From assembly GCF_018398315.1 (NCBI RefSeq), contig NZ_JAHBRW010000001.1:2922501-2986500 (forward strand): a stretch of DNA of 64,000 bases, given 5' to 3'. Source of the stretch: Chelatococcus sp. YT9 (GTDB lineage: Bacteria; Pseudomonadota; Alphaproteobacteria; Rhizobiales; Beijerinckiaceae). Shown here piece after piece: positions 1 to 7,812 of the stretch. The position numbers and the translations under genes were made by a program. How positions within the stretch are numbered: position 1 is the first letter of the stretch; every line of letters starts with the position of its first letter. The notes under the pieces were generated by a model, which saw only the letters and a program-made list of their open reading frames with translations, was not told the DNA's origin and did not search any database.

Positions 1-2
1 CG

Positions 3-146
3 CTGCTCGGTCCGCAACCGGTCCTGCTCGATGATCTCGGCCGCCTGTCCGGGCTCGCGGCGCGTGAGATCCAGCGGGCGATCGTGGAGCTGGAGCTCGG
101 CGGCTATGTGCTGCGCCACGCCAATAACAGCGTTTCGCTCAAATGA
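3..146 (+). CDS. dprA: DNA processing protein DprA, C-terminal end (partial)
   Basis: This is a 47-residue C-terminal piece of an open frame that enters from the left edge and stops at TGA 144-146. The residues form a small winged-helix-like domain (LDDLGRLSGLAAREIQRAIVELELGGYV). This is the pattern of the C-terminal DprA winged helix, with helix-turn-helix spacing and a final 'LGGYVLR' strand. DprA binds ssDNA and loads RecA during natural transformation; the Rossmann-like catalytic core lies outside the window. The assignment rests on this short tail only, and another winged-helix protein is possible. It converges on the adenylate cyclase gene with a 7-bp gap. Confidence 0.72.
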   Translation: MLGPQPVLLDDLGRLSGLAAREIQRAIVELELGGYVLRHANNSVSLK

Positions 147-153
147 ACGCGGC

Positions 154-1902
154 TCAGCCTTGAGGGGTCAGGGCGGCAGGTTGCTTATCGCTTGATTTCT
201 CAGCCATCACCGCGAAATCAGTCACAGCGTAGATGTGCTCGGTCTTTCGACGGCCTCGCACGGTGATCTCATGCCGCGCGCAGCCGTCGAGCGTAAGCCC
301 TGAGCCCGCGAGGGCGGATTCGGAGACTACCGCGAAAGCCTTGAATTCCTTGGTCATCGCCTCAAGCCGGCTCGCCGTGTTGACGGTATCGCCAAGGGCA
401 GTCAGGGCGCCATTGTTGCGACCGTTTGTCGACAGTTCGGTCGCCGCGCCGACACGCCCGAGCACCGCCGGGCCGGTGTGAATGCCTATCCCCATGCGCA
501 GGGGTTGCCGCAAGGTCGTGGCGAATTCGCGGTTGATCTCTTCCAGGGCAGCCTGCATGGCGCGGGCAGCGAGGAGGGCGTTGCGGCTCCCGGCGCCTTG
601 CGCCGGCGCGATGCCAAACAGCGCCATGATTCCGTCGCCGAGGAACTTGTCGACGATGCCGTCGTGGGAGCGGATGGCCTCCGACATCAGCTCGAAATAC
701 CGATTGAGCAGAAATACGGAGTCGTAAGGATAGATGCGTTCAGTCAGCGCGGTGAAGTCGCGCAGGTCCGTGAACATCACCGTGACGCGGCGCTCGATGC
801 CCCAGCGATATGGATCGGCGCGGCTTCCGGCCGGCTCCGGTTCGGCGATCGCCACGAGGCGGCGCAGCGTCAGGGAATGAGTCGGTCTGATCTGGCAGGC
901 AAGGCGCACACCTGTCGGCGCGTTGATACGCTCCAGCGCCGCCGCCTCTCCCACTTGCGGGGGCGGGAGGCTGTCGAAACCCTCGGTTATCAGGACACGG
1001 CAAGTGCTGCAGCGGCCGCGTCCGCCACAGGCTGCCGCGTGGGGGATGCCGTTAGCACGGCTGATCTCCAGCAACGTGGGGCCGGGATGCGCGCGAACAG
1101 ACTTCAAACCGGTGTAGTTTATCGAGAAGCCCGGGCGGATTCGGGCGACGACGAGCCGCGCGACGAGGATGAACAACACGGCAGCGCCGATGGCGAGAAG
1201 TACTGAGACGCCCTGACTGGTTAGTTTTTCCAGATCTTGTGCCTGCTGCGGGGTTAGAGCGCTCCCCGGCGCAACCACCTCCAGCCGACGGGCACTCTCC
1301 GTGAAGCCGAGGATGCCAAGCGCCGGAACGAGCACCGCAAGGGCAAGGAGCCAGGGGGCCGCTCTCGTATAGAAGGCTTTTGTCGAGAGCCAGAAGTGTA
1401 GCCCGATGCAGCCATGCAGCCAGACGATAAGGAGTAGCAGTGGCTGCTGCACCGCAAGAGCGGGCCAGATGTTCCGCAAAACATTCGTGTAGCGATCGTC
1501 GAGGCCGTAGAGCAGGCTCATCCCTCGCGTGGCGAGAATGTGCTGGAGCAGCCAGAATGGGATCGCAAGGCCGAGGATCAGCTGCAGCGCTTCGCTGAAC
1601 GGCATGCGCCATGTCGTGCGCCGCACAAGCTTCCACAGGCCGAGGCTGATATGGATGACAAGGGAGCCATAAAGCAGCACGGTGCCGGGGAGCGAGCGCC
1701 AGAAAGCGCGCCGCACCACGTCGAACGCTTCCATCCATGTGACGTCGACAATGCCCAGCGCGTTATTGACGAAATGAATGAGCGCAAATGCGAAGAGGAC
1801 GAGGCCGGATGCGAGACGAAGCCTCGCAATGGTCAGCTGACGACGGGAAAATGGTTGGTGCAGCCATGCGGTTCCGGTGCCCCATACGCCTCTAAGATCC
1901 AT
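154..1902 (-). CDS. Membrane adenylate cyclase with SdhC-like anchor and [2Fe-2S] domain
   Basis: A 582-residue class III nucleotide cyclase in three parts. Residues about 25-250 form six or more hydrophobic helices with histidines at 43, 84, 121, 163 and 169, resembling succinate-dehydrogenase subunit C anchors. Residues about 258-345 are a plant-type ferredoxin domain with Cys292, Cys298, Cys301 and a fourth Cys336 in 'RLACQIRP'. Residues about 370-565 are the cyclase domain with metal aspartates in 'MFTDLRDF' (379) and 'FLGDG' (423), a substrate lysine just before (VDKF), and 'ALGDTVNTASRL'. It should make cAMP from ATP at the inner membrane. Sinorhizobium CyaC, a relative, has a heme-b SdhC-like anchor, so redox control is a reasonable inference. 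It is transcribed alone, towards dprA. Confidence 0.9.
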   Translation of the reverse strand: MDLRGVWGTGTAWLHQPFSRRQLTIARLRLASGLVLFAFALIHFVNNALGIVDVTWMEAFDVVRRAFWRSLPGTVLLYGSLVIHISLGLWKLVRRTTWRMPFSEALQLILGLAIPFWLLQHILATRGMSLLYGLDDRYTNVLRNIWPALAVQQPLLLLIVWLHGCIGLHFWLSTKAFYTRAAPWLLALAVLVPALGILGFTESARRLEVVAPGSALTPQQAQDLEKLTSQGVSVLLAIGAAVLFILVARLVVARIRPGFSINYTGLKSVRAHPGPTLLEISRANGIPHAAACGGRGRCSTCRVLITEGFDSLPPPQVGEAAALERINAPTGVRLACQIRPTHSLTLRRLVAIAEPEPAGSRADPYRWGIERRVTVMFTDLRDFTALTERIYPYDSVFLLNRYFELMSEAIRSHDGIVDKFLGDGIMALFGIAPAQGAGSRNALLAARAMQAALEEINREFATTLRQPLRMGIGIHTGPAVLGRVGAATELSTNGRNNGALTALGDTVNTASRLEAMTKEFKAFAVVSESALAGSGLTLDGCARHEITVRGRRKTEHIYAVTDFAVMAEKSSDKQPAALTPQG

Positions 1903-2442
1903 AAATGCCCATCACTTGGAAAATGCGCCTGCCTCGGTGCAGGATTCACCATAGCCTATTGACGGGGCTCATGGACAACAGTCCGCATCTTCAAAGGGTG
2001 GGGTCGAGCGTCGCGGCTTGCCGCCGGCCGCGCACAATTCGCTATGCGTTCAGCGTCGCTGGGGGAAGGACGTGAGATGGCGTGGCGACCGACGCTCCTC
2101 CGAGCTGCAGGCCGTACGCGCTTCCATACCGAAGGCACCTGGACCGCTCTCCCGATTGAGGGGAGAGCGCCAGGCCCGTCGTTGATTTCATAAGTAGGTG
2201 GCCGTGTTGTCGCGGCGCCAGGACCCAGCGCTCAGCATATGGCAGGATCCCTGACCGTGCTGACGGCAATCCGACGGACCGAAGGTCGTTCCCTCAGCCA
2301 ATGGAAAAGTGCAGGCACTGGAATGCTGACTCATTCGAAACGGACGCGACGGTGCAATATAGTTGGAAAACTCGATAATATAAAAGAATAGATATGCTGA
2401 TATTGATGAATTTCGCAGATACGTTTTGCTGCGAAAACTCAG
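1903..2442. other. Intergenic region, 540 bp, no supported gene
   Basis: No open frame here looks like a protein and no RNA gene was recognised. The only clear structure is a perfect 9-bp stem with a 7-nt loop at 2145-2169. From about 2330 the composition becomes distinctly AT-rich, continuing into the small gene at 2443-2724. The promoter of the adenylate cyclase must lie at the left end, but no convincing -35/-10 pair was picked out. Confidence 0.5.
2145..2169. repeat. Perfect 9-bp stem-loop
   Basis: CGCTCTCCC at 2145-2153 pairs exactly with GGGAGAGCG at 2161-2169 around a 7-nt loop. There is no T-run after it on either strand, so an intrinsic terminator is unlikely. The C-rich/G-rich arms resemble the shorter copies of the dispersed hairpin family seen elsewhere in the window. 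Confidence 0.5.
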
Positions 2443-2724
2443 CTATTTCTGTGTGGTTTCATCTTGTCCCGGCAACTGGCCAGCCATAGGCTGGTGTTTG
2501 CGCCGGGCTGTCTTACGCGCCTCCTCGCGCACCATTTCGAGAAAATAAGCAATCACATCCAGCCGTGCGCTACGGGACATGGCGGCCATTTCGCTCGACA
2601 GTTGCGCGATATATTCGGCGACTTCACTGGCGTTCGCAAATTTTTCGGTGCTATTTTCAAGAATTCTGTATCGTGTAGGGCTGTTTTTTGAAATTTCTTC
2701 ATGGTTGCTGGCGAGCATAATCAA
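2443..2724 (-). CDS. Hypothetical protein, 93 aa
   Basis: No family was recognised. The product is a soluble, largely helical small protein: an N-terminal 'TRYRILENSTEKFANASEVAEYIAQLSSEMAAMSRSARL' type stretch is followed by an amphipathic helix and a basic tail (EEARKTARRKHQP). There is no signal peptide or membrane segment. Codon use and base composition are much more AT-rich than the neighbours, suggesting recent acquisition or low expression. It lies alone between the adenylate cyclase and ruvX, both on the same strand. The helical periodicity and open frame in AT-rich DNA favour a real gene, but it is unconfirmed. Confidence 0.6.
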   Translation of the reverse strand: MIMLASNHEEISKNSPTRYRILENSTEKFANASEVAEYIAQLSSEMAAMSRSARLDVIAYFLEMVREEARKTARRKHQPMAGQLPGQDETTQK

Positions 2725-2896
2725 TCAATCCATTAATGGAAATGAGTAAATACATTTCTTAAAATGTACTGAAAATTTGAAAGGGAATGATAAAGAATAC
2801 TTGGAAGCAGTAATAGCGTTTCTAGCATGAGTTTCAGCTTTTAGGCGAGCGGAAAATGCGGGTTCACCGCGGCCTGGAGGCGGATTTTTTGGGCGA

Positions 2897-3394
2897 TCAG
2901 CCGAGCTCCGTGAGTTGGCGATTTTGACGCGCAATTTCTGAAAGACGGTCGAGCGCGCCCTGCAGGATGTAGCCCGCTGCAATCTTGTCGACGACCTCAG
3001 CCCGGCGGGCGCGGGAGGCATCAGCCGCGATCATCGCGCGGTTGACAGCAACCGTGGTCAGGCGCTCGTCCCAGAGGACGACTGGCAGGTCGAGATGTCT
3101 GTCAAGATTACGGACGAAGGCGCGGGTTGCCTGGGCGCGTGGACCTTCCGAGCCATCCATATTCAGGGGCAGGCCGACAACGAGGCCCGCGACGGCGTGG
3201 GTCCGACAAAGCATGGTCAATCGTTCCGCGTCGGCTGTGAATTTGACGCGGCGGATGGTTTCCAACGGCGTGGCGACGACGCGCTGGACGTCCGAGAGGG
3301 CGAGGCCAATGGTCTTGGTGCCGAGGTCCACGCCGATGAGACGCGCGTTGCGCGGCAGATCCGCAAAAATTTCAATGGGTACGATCGTTGTCAT
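2897..3394 (-). CDS. ruvX: Putative pre-16S rRNA nuclease / Holliday junction resolvase-like YqgF
   Basis: A 165-residue RNase H-fold protein of the YqgF/RuvX family, near the usual 140-160 residues. The first catalytic strand 'LIGVDLGTKTIGLALSD' is at about residues 19-35. The conserved 'VVLWDERLTT' motif is near 105-114, and the last acidic motif is in 'RAEVVDKIAAGYILQ' near 131-145. The family matures the 5' end of 16S rRNA in E. coli and was earlier annotated as a resolvase. All acidic residues expected for metal binding appear present. It is divergently arranged from the MOSC gene (start 3541) with about 146 bp between them. Confidence 0.93.
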   Translation of the reverse strand: MTTIVPIEIFADLPRNARLIGVDLGTKTIGLALSDVQRVVATPLETIRRVKFTADAERLTMLCRTHAVAGLVVGLPLNMDGSEGPRAQATRAFVRNLDRHLDLPVVLWDERLTTVAVNRAMIAADASRARRAEVVDKIAAGYILQGALDRLSEIARQNRQLTELG

Positions 3395-3540
3395 GCTGCC
3401 ATGTTAGCACGCTTGCCCCGATGGTCGCGGGGCGACGGCGCTTTTATCTGCAAAGCGCTTCTCGCCCTGGGGCTTCAGTGCACGAGCTGCTTCAACGAGA
3501 GAGCTGTAGAGGAATGCGAATGAGACCAGGAGAGCCGGCA

Positions 3541-4083
3541 ATGAGTGGTGTTGTCGTTGCGGTCAGCCGCGCCGCGAGCCACGCTTTCAGCAAGGCGAAC
3601 GAACCCGCCATCCGGCTTCTAGCAGGGCTGGGCGTGGAAGGCGATGCCCACTGCGGGGAGACTGTGAAGCACCGCTCCCGCGTGAGGGCGGATCCCACCC
3701 AGCCGAATTTGCGCCAGGTCCATCTGATTCACAGCGAATTGTTCGATGAGCTGCGGCTGGCCGGCTTCAGCGTCGTTCCCGGCGCGATGGGAGAGAACAT
3801 CACCACCAGCGGCATTGATCTCCTGGCATTGCCGACCGGGGCGGTCCTGGCGATCGGCAGCGACGCCGCCGTTGAGATCACGGGCTTGCGCAATCCCTGC
3901 AGCCAGATCGACGACTTCCAGCCCGGTCTCCTGAAGGCGGTGCTCGGCCGTGATGCCGAAGGCAGTCTCATCCGGAAGGCGGGAATCATGGGGATCGTTC
4001 GGCGCGCGGGGATGGTGCGGCCGGACGATGTCATTACGATCCATCTCCCGTCGGGACCACATCGCCCGCTCGAGCGGGTTTAG
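3541..4083 (+). CDS. MOSC domain-containing protein
   Basis: A 180-residue MOSC (molybdenum cofactor sulfurase C-terminal) protein. Typical features are the N-terminal 'VVAVSRAASHAFSK' strand, 'GVEGDAHCGETVKHRSRV', the 'QVHLIHSEL' segment, 'PGAMGENITTSGIDLLALPTGAVLAIG', and the conserved cysteine in 'GLRNPCSQIDDF'. The family is thought to carry or transfer sulfur on that Cys, often for Mo-enzymes. The ATG at 3541 is preferred over in-frame upstream starts because AGGAGA lies 7 nt before it. The gene stands alone between ruvX and the UPF0173 hydrolase, and its partner enzyme cannot be named from this context. Confidence 0.88.
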   Translation: MSGVVVAVSRAASHAFSKANEPAIRLLAGLGVEGDAHCGETVKHRSRVRADPTQPNLRQVHLIHSELFDELRLAGFSVVPGAMGENITTSGIDLLALPTGAVLAIGSDAAVEITGLRNPCSQIDDFQPGLLKAVLGRDAEGSLIRKAGIMGIVRRAGMVRPDDVITIHLPSGPHRPLERV

Positions 4084-4236
4084 AGCCGTCCGCCTGTCCC
4101 ATCAGATATATTGATGATCCGCCCCGCGGCATGGGCAGGCGACTTCCCGATTCATCCTGATCTGACCTATGGTCGGGACCTTCCGATCCCCGAGCGGCGC
4201 GAGCATGCCCGCCGCTCAAGAGCAGAGGAGAGCCTC

Positions 4237-4935
4237 ATGAAAATCACCTGGTTCGGGCATTCCGCCTTCCGCCTCGACTTCGCTGACAAAGGGGTGCTGA
4301 TCGATCCCTTCTTCACCGGGAATCCCGCCTTTACAGCCGACGTGGCCAAGATCTCCGAGGGCATCAGCCATATTCTCGTCACCCATGGGCATGCCGATCA
4401 TGTCGGCGACACCCTGGCCATTGCCAAGAATACGGGTGCGACCGTCGTCACGAACTTCGACCTCGGCATGTGGCTGGTATCGCAAGGCCTCGAAAAGTTC
4501 GAGCCGATGAACACGGGCGGCACGGTCGATGCCGGTGGTTTTCGTGTGAGCCTCGTCCGTGCCGACCATTCTGCCGGCCTTGGGGAAATGGGCGTGGAAC
4601 GTCCGCTCGGCAGCGCCAATGGTATGATCGTCAAGGCAGATGGGGAGCCAACCGTCTATCACATGGGCGACACGGATATCTTCAGCGACATGGAATTGAT
4701 CGCGGAGGTCCATGAGCCCGATATCGCCATGGTGCCGATCGGTGATCGTTTCACGATGAGCCCGCTGACGGCCGCTCTCGCCGTCCGCCGCTTCTTCAAG
4801 CTCAAGGCCGCGATCCCGTGCCACTACGGGTCGTTCCCGATCATCGAGCAGAACGCCGACAAGTTCGTCGCCGCGATGCATGACCAGGAGACCAAGGTCA
4901 TTGTTCCCCACAAGAACGAGGCCTTTGTGGTTTGA
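4237..4935 (+). CDS. UPF0173 family metal-dependent hydrolase
   Basis: A 232-residue metallo-beta-lactamase-fold protein of the UPF0173 family, of exactly the expected length. '[11 protein letters not shown]' opens the chain. The metal motif '[11 protein letters not shown]' (H-x-H-x-D-H) is near residues 46-56, and further ligands are in 'VRADHSAGL', '[11 protein letters not shown]' and 'IPCHYGSFP'. The substrate is unknown for the family. The open frame extends 42 codons upstream, but the ATG at 4237 has an AGAGGAG ribosome site 6 nt before it and matches the family start. A strong hairpin follows at 5082-5108. Confidence 0.93.
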   Translation: MKITWFGHSAFRLDFADKGVLIDPFFTGNPAFTADVAKISEGISHILVTHGHADHVGDTLAIAKNTGATVVTNFDLGMWLVSQGLEKFEPMNTGGTVDAGGFRVSLVRADHSAGLGEMGVERPLGSANGMIVKADGEPTVYHMGDTDIFSDMELIAEVHEPDIAMVPIGDRFTMSPLTAALAVRRFFKLKAAIPCHYGSFPIIEQNADKFVAAMHDQETKVIVPHKNEAFVV

Positions 4936-5081
4936 TGCCGGGGGCCGGACGTCTGGTCTGCGATGCCCCCTCGGCACGCGGCATTCATCTCAAGTCGAAT
5001 GGCAGCTTCGGTCCGTAATACCTTCTAGAGAGGCACTTTTCCGGGAGGCGGCGAGCACTCGCCGTAGCGTGGCATACAGTT

Positions 5082-5108
5082 GGTCACGGGGGCGTTAACC
5101 CTGTGACC
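5082..5108. terminator. Hairpin downstream of the UPF0173 gene (possible terminator)
   Basis: GGTCAC at 5082-5087 pairs with GTGACC at 5103-5108, and the stem continues as GGG (5088-5090) against CCC (5099-5101) with a single bulged T. A smaller perfect stem GGCGAG-CA-CTCGCC precedes it at about 5049-5062. No T-run follows, so Rho-independent termination is doubtful. Confidence 0.35.
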
Positions 5109-5177
5109 AAGCGGGAATCGCATCTGGCCGCATTTGGTGCGATAACATCGTTTACGAATTCTTTACCAAGGCGGTAA

Positions 5178-5690
5178 ATGAAGCGCCCTCATCTCCATAC
5201 CATTCCAGGTGGCGGCTCGGGACGCAGGAGCGCGGATAGCTCCGGCGGCGCGGATGCGCGTGCGATCGTGGTGGATGATGACGAACTGCGGGGCGGCTGG
5301 GTCGCGGTCGATATCGATCGTCTTCCTTTCGTGCCAGTCCCCCGCTCGCGCATGCGACTGGCCTGGCGCGCTCGCGGGCTTGCCGAAGGCCGCCTGGCCG
5401 CCCAGTTCCAACTGCCTCCTCCTGAGCCGGCAGAGACTGCGGCCTGCCCGGCGGAACCGCCATGCAAGGCCGCGACGCGGATACCACCCGATCGCATCGT
5501 GCGTGTCGGCCGCCAAGTCGTGCCGTCGCGGCGTGCGAGGGCTTGGGCCGAGGCTGCCCGCCAGCGCCAACAGGAGCTCGACGCTGCAGCGGGCTCTGCG
5601 CAGCCCGGACCTGGCGTGTCCGGGGCAGAGGACCGGCGACAGGATGACGCCGCGGCCGCGCCGTCTTCGTCGCAGCTCGAGCGCGCCTGA
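5178..5690 (+). CDS. Hypothetical protein, 170 aa
   Basis: Not recognised. The predicted product is Arg- and Ala-rich. A moderately ordered part, residues about 25-70 ('AIVVDDDELRGGWVAVDIDRLPFVPVPRSRMRLAWRAR' type composition), is followed by a low-complexity basic tail. No signal peptide or membrane helix is visible. A small inverted repeat TTACC-AAGGC-GGTAA lies directly before the ATG (5163-5177) and could be an operator. Long open frames exist on both strands here, as expected at high GC, so coding status is uncertain. This frame is preferred for its position upstream of gatC and its non-repetitive N-terminal half. Confidence 0.42.
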   Translation: MKRPHLHTIPGGGSGRRSADSSGGADARAIVVDDDELRGGWVAVDIDRLPFVPVPRSRMRLAWRARGLAEGRLAAQFQLPPPEPAETAACPAEPPCKAATRIPPDRIVRVGRQVVPSRRARAWAEAARQRQQELDAAAGSAQPGPGVSGAEDRRQDDAAAAPSSSQLERA

Positions 5691-5815
5691 TTGCCGGGCG
5701 CGGCTCTCGTGAGGAATTCCGCCTGAGGCACCGCCGGTATCTGTCACGCGGGTTGCGGCGTGAAATGCCGGGGTGCTATAGCCGCATGATCTGAAACGAG
5801 ATCCGGCTTGAGCTC

Positions 5816-6103
5816 ATGTCCGTCGACGCCACCACCGTTCGCCGTATCGCGCATCTCGCGCGCATCGCTGTCACGGATGAGGATATTCCCCATCTCCAGG
5901 GCGAGTTGAACGCGATCCTCGCCTTCGTGGAGGAGCTCGACCAGGTCGACGTCACCGGCGTCGAGCCCATGACCTCCGTGACGCCGATGGCGTTGTCCCA
6001 ACGCGAGGATGTCGTGAGCGACGGGGGCTATCCTGACCTCATCGTCGCGAACGCTCCGATGACGGAGGATCATTTCTTCATGGTGCCGAAGGTGGTGGAA
6101 TAA
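5816..6103 (+). CDS. gatC: Aspartyl/glutamyl-tRNA(Asn/Gln) amidotransferase subunit C
   Basis: A 95-residue GatC of normal length, with the family signatures '[17 protein letters not shown]' at the start, '[23 protein letters not shown]' in the middle and 'FFMVPKVVE' at the end. GatC wraps around GatA and stabilises the GatCAB complex, which converts Glu-tRNA(Gln) and Asp-tRNA(Asn) to the amidated forms. It is followed by gatA after 97 bp on the same strand, and gatB is 3.5 kb downstream. The Shine-Dalgarno before the ATG is weak. Confidence 0.96.
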   Translation: MSVDATTVRRIAHLARIAVTDEDIPHLQGELNAILAFVEELDQVDVTGVEPMTSVTPMALSQREDVVSDGGYPDLIVANAPMTEDHFFMVPKVVE

Positions 6104-6200
6104 CCTATCGGCTGGCGAGCTGCGTGCCGCTGTCACGATCCCATCATTCCAGACGGATCTCTCATCCGTCCCTGACCTTGCCCTTGCAACGAGAGCTCCA

Positions 6201-7682
6201 GTGACCGATCTGACGGACCTCACTCTTACCGAAGCGCGTGATGGCCTTGCGGCCAAACGCTTTTCCGCGACCGAATTGACCAAGGCTCACATCGCGGCGG
6301 TCGAAGCGGCGCGGAGCTTGAACGCCTTCGTGCTGGAGACGCCGGAGCATGCGCTTGAGCAAGCAGCCGCCAGTGACGGCCGTATTGCGCGCGGTGAGGC
6401 GGGCCCGCTCGAGGGCATCCCGGTCGGTGTGAAGGATCTGTTCGCGACCAAGGGCGTGCGCACAACAGCCTGCTCGACAATTCTCGGAAATTTCGTGCCG
6501 CCGTATGAATCGACCGTGACGTCCCAGCTCTGGCGCGACGGTGCCGTCATGCTCGGCAAGCTCAACAATGACGAATTCGCCATGGGGTCCTCTAACGAGA
6601 CCTCCAGCTTTGGCCCGGTGGTGAACCCGTGGCGGCGCGCTGGATCGGACGCGAAGCTCGTTCCCGGGGGCTCATCCGGTGGTTCGGCGGCGGCGGTCGC
6701 GGCTGGGCTATGCCTCGGCGCCACGGCGACCGATACCGGCGGCTCCATCCGCCAGCCGGCCGCCTTCACCGGCACCGTTGGCATCAAGCCGACCTATGGA
6801 CGCTGCTCGCGCTGGGGTACGGTAGCCTTCGCCTCCTCCCTCGATCAGGCCGGGCCAATCGGCAAATCCGTGCGCGATTGTGCCGTCCTTCTGAAGTCGA
6901 TGTCGGGCCACGATCCAAAGGACTCGACCTCCGCGAATGTCCGCGTGCCGGACTTTGAGGCGGCGGTAGCGCGCGGCGTCAAGGGTCTGAAGATCGGCAT
7001 TCCGAAGGAATATCGCGTCGAGGGCATGCCGGCGGAGATCGCCGATCTCTGGCAGGCGGGCCAGGACTGGCTGAAGAGCGAAGGTGCGACGATCGTCGAT
7101 ATCTCGCTGCCGCATACCAAATACGCGCTGCCCGCCTATTACATCGTGGCACCCGCAGAGGCTTCCTCCAACCTCGCCCGTTATGACGGCGTGCGCTATG
7201 GCCTGAGGGTGCCCGGTCAGAACATCGTCGAGATGTACGAGAAGACGCGCGCCGCCGGCTTCGGCCCAGAGGTGCGCCGCCGTATCATGATCGGCACCTA
7301 TGTGCTGTCGGCCGGCTATTACGACGCCTATTATCTCCGCGCGCAGAAGATCCGCACGCTGATCAAGCGTGATTTCGAGACCGTTTTCCGCGAGGGTGTC
7401 GATGCCATCCTGACACCGGCGACCCCGTCGGCCGCCTTCGGCCTCGGCGAGATGCAGACGGCCTCGCCGGTCGAGATGTATCTGAACGACGTCTTCACGG
7501 TGACGGTGAACATGGCAGGCCTACCGGGCATCGCGGTGCCTGCCGGCGTCGACAGCCAGGGCCTTCCGCTCGGGTTGCAGCTCATCGGGAGGCCCTTCGA
7601 CGAGGAGACCTTGTTCGCCACCGGACAGGCCATCGAGAACGCGGCCGGCCGGTTCACACCGCCGCAGAGCTGGTGGGTATGA
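6201..7682 (+). CDS. gatA: Aspartyl/glutamyl-tRNA(Asn/Gln) amidotransferase subunit A
   Basis: A 493-residue amidase-signature enzyme starting at GTG. The Ser-cis-Ser-Lys machinery is visible: the lysine in '[15 protein letters not shown]' (near 77), the '[17 protein letters not shown]' loop (near 153-168), and the nucleophile in '[16 protein letters not shown]'. It hydrolyses glutamine and passes ammonia to GatB for transamidation of misacylated tRNA. Length and order (gatC-gatA) are usual for alphaproteobacteria. Only a possible 39-residue ORF and an oppositely oriented membrane protein gene separate it from gatB. Confidence 0.97.
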   Translation: MTDLTDLTLTEARDGLAAKRFSATELTKAHIAAVEAARSLNAFVLETPEHALEQAAASDGRIARGEAGPLEGIPVGVKDLFATKGVRTTACSTILGNFVPPYESTVTSQLWRDGAVMLGKLNNDEFAMGSSNETSSFGPVVNPWRRAGSDAKLVPGGSSGGSAAAVAAGLCLGATATDTGGSIRQPAAFTGTVGIKPTYGRCSRWGTVAFASSLDQAGPIGKSVRDCAVLLKSMSGHDPKDSTSANVRVPDFEAAVARGVKGLKIGIPKEYRVEGMPAEIADLWQAGQDWLKSEGATIVDISLPHTKYALPAYYIVAPAEASSNLARYDGVRYGLRVPGQNIVEMYEKTRAAGFGPEVRRRIMIGTYVLSAGYYDAYYLRAQKIRTLIKRDFETVFREGVDAILTPATPSAAFGLGEMQTASPVEMYLNDVFTVTVNMAGLPGIAVPAGVDSQGLPLGLQLIGRPFDEETLFATGQAIENAAGRFTPPQSWWV

Positions 7683-7692
7683 GTTCGGCCGT

Positions 7693-7812
7693 TTGCTGCG
7701 ACGGCTAGGGCGGCTCTTCGGCCCCAGGCCTGAGATCCACGCCTCGGTGGGCGATGGCTGGGGCGTCATCGCTTATGGGCGCGAGTGGCTCATAGCCTCG
7801 ATGCGGGGCTAG
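7693..7812 (+). CDS. Possible small protein, 39 aa
   Basis: A short open frame follows gatA by 10 bp and ends at TAG 7810-7812, with TTG 7693 as a possible start. The peptide has a basic N-terminus (LRRLGRLFGPRPEIH) and an ordered-looking end (VGDGWGVIAYGREWLIASMRG), which looks like protein rather than random frame. It overlaps the 3' end of the opposite-strand membrane protein gene by about 23 bp. There is no good ribosome site, so translation would probably be coupled to gatA. It is listed as a candidate only. Confidence 0.3.
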   Translation: MLRRLGRLFGPRPEIHASVGDGWGVIAYGREWLIASMRG

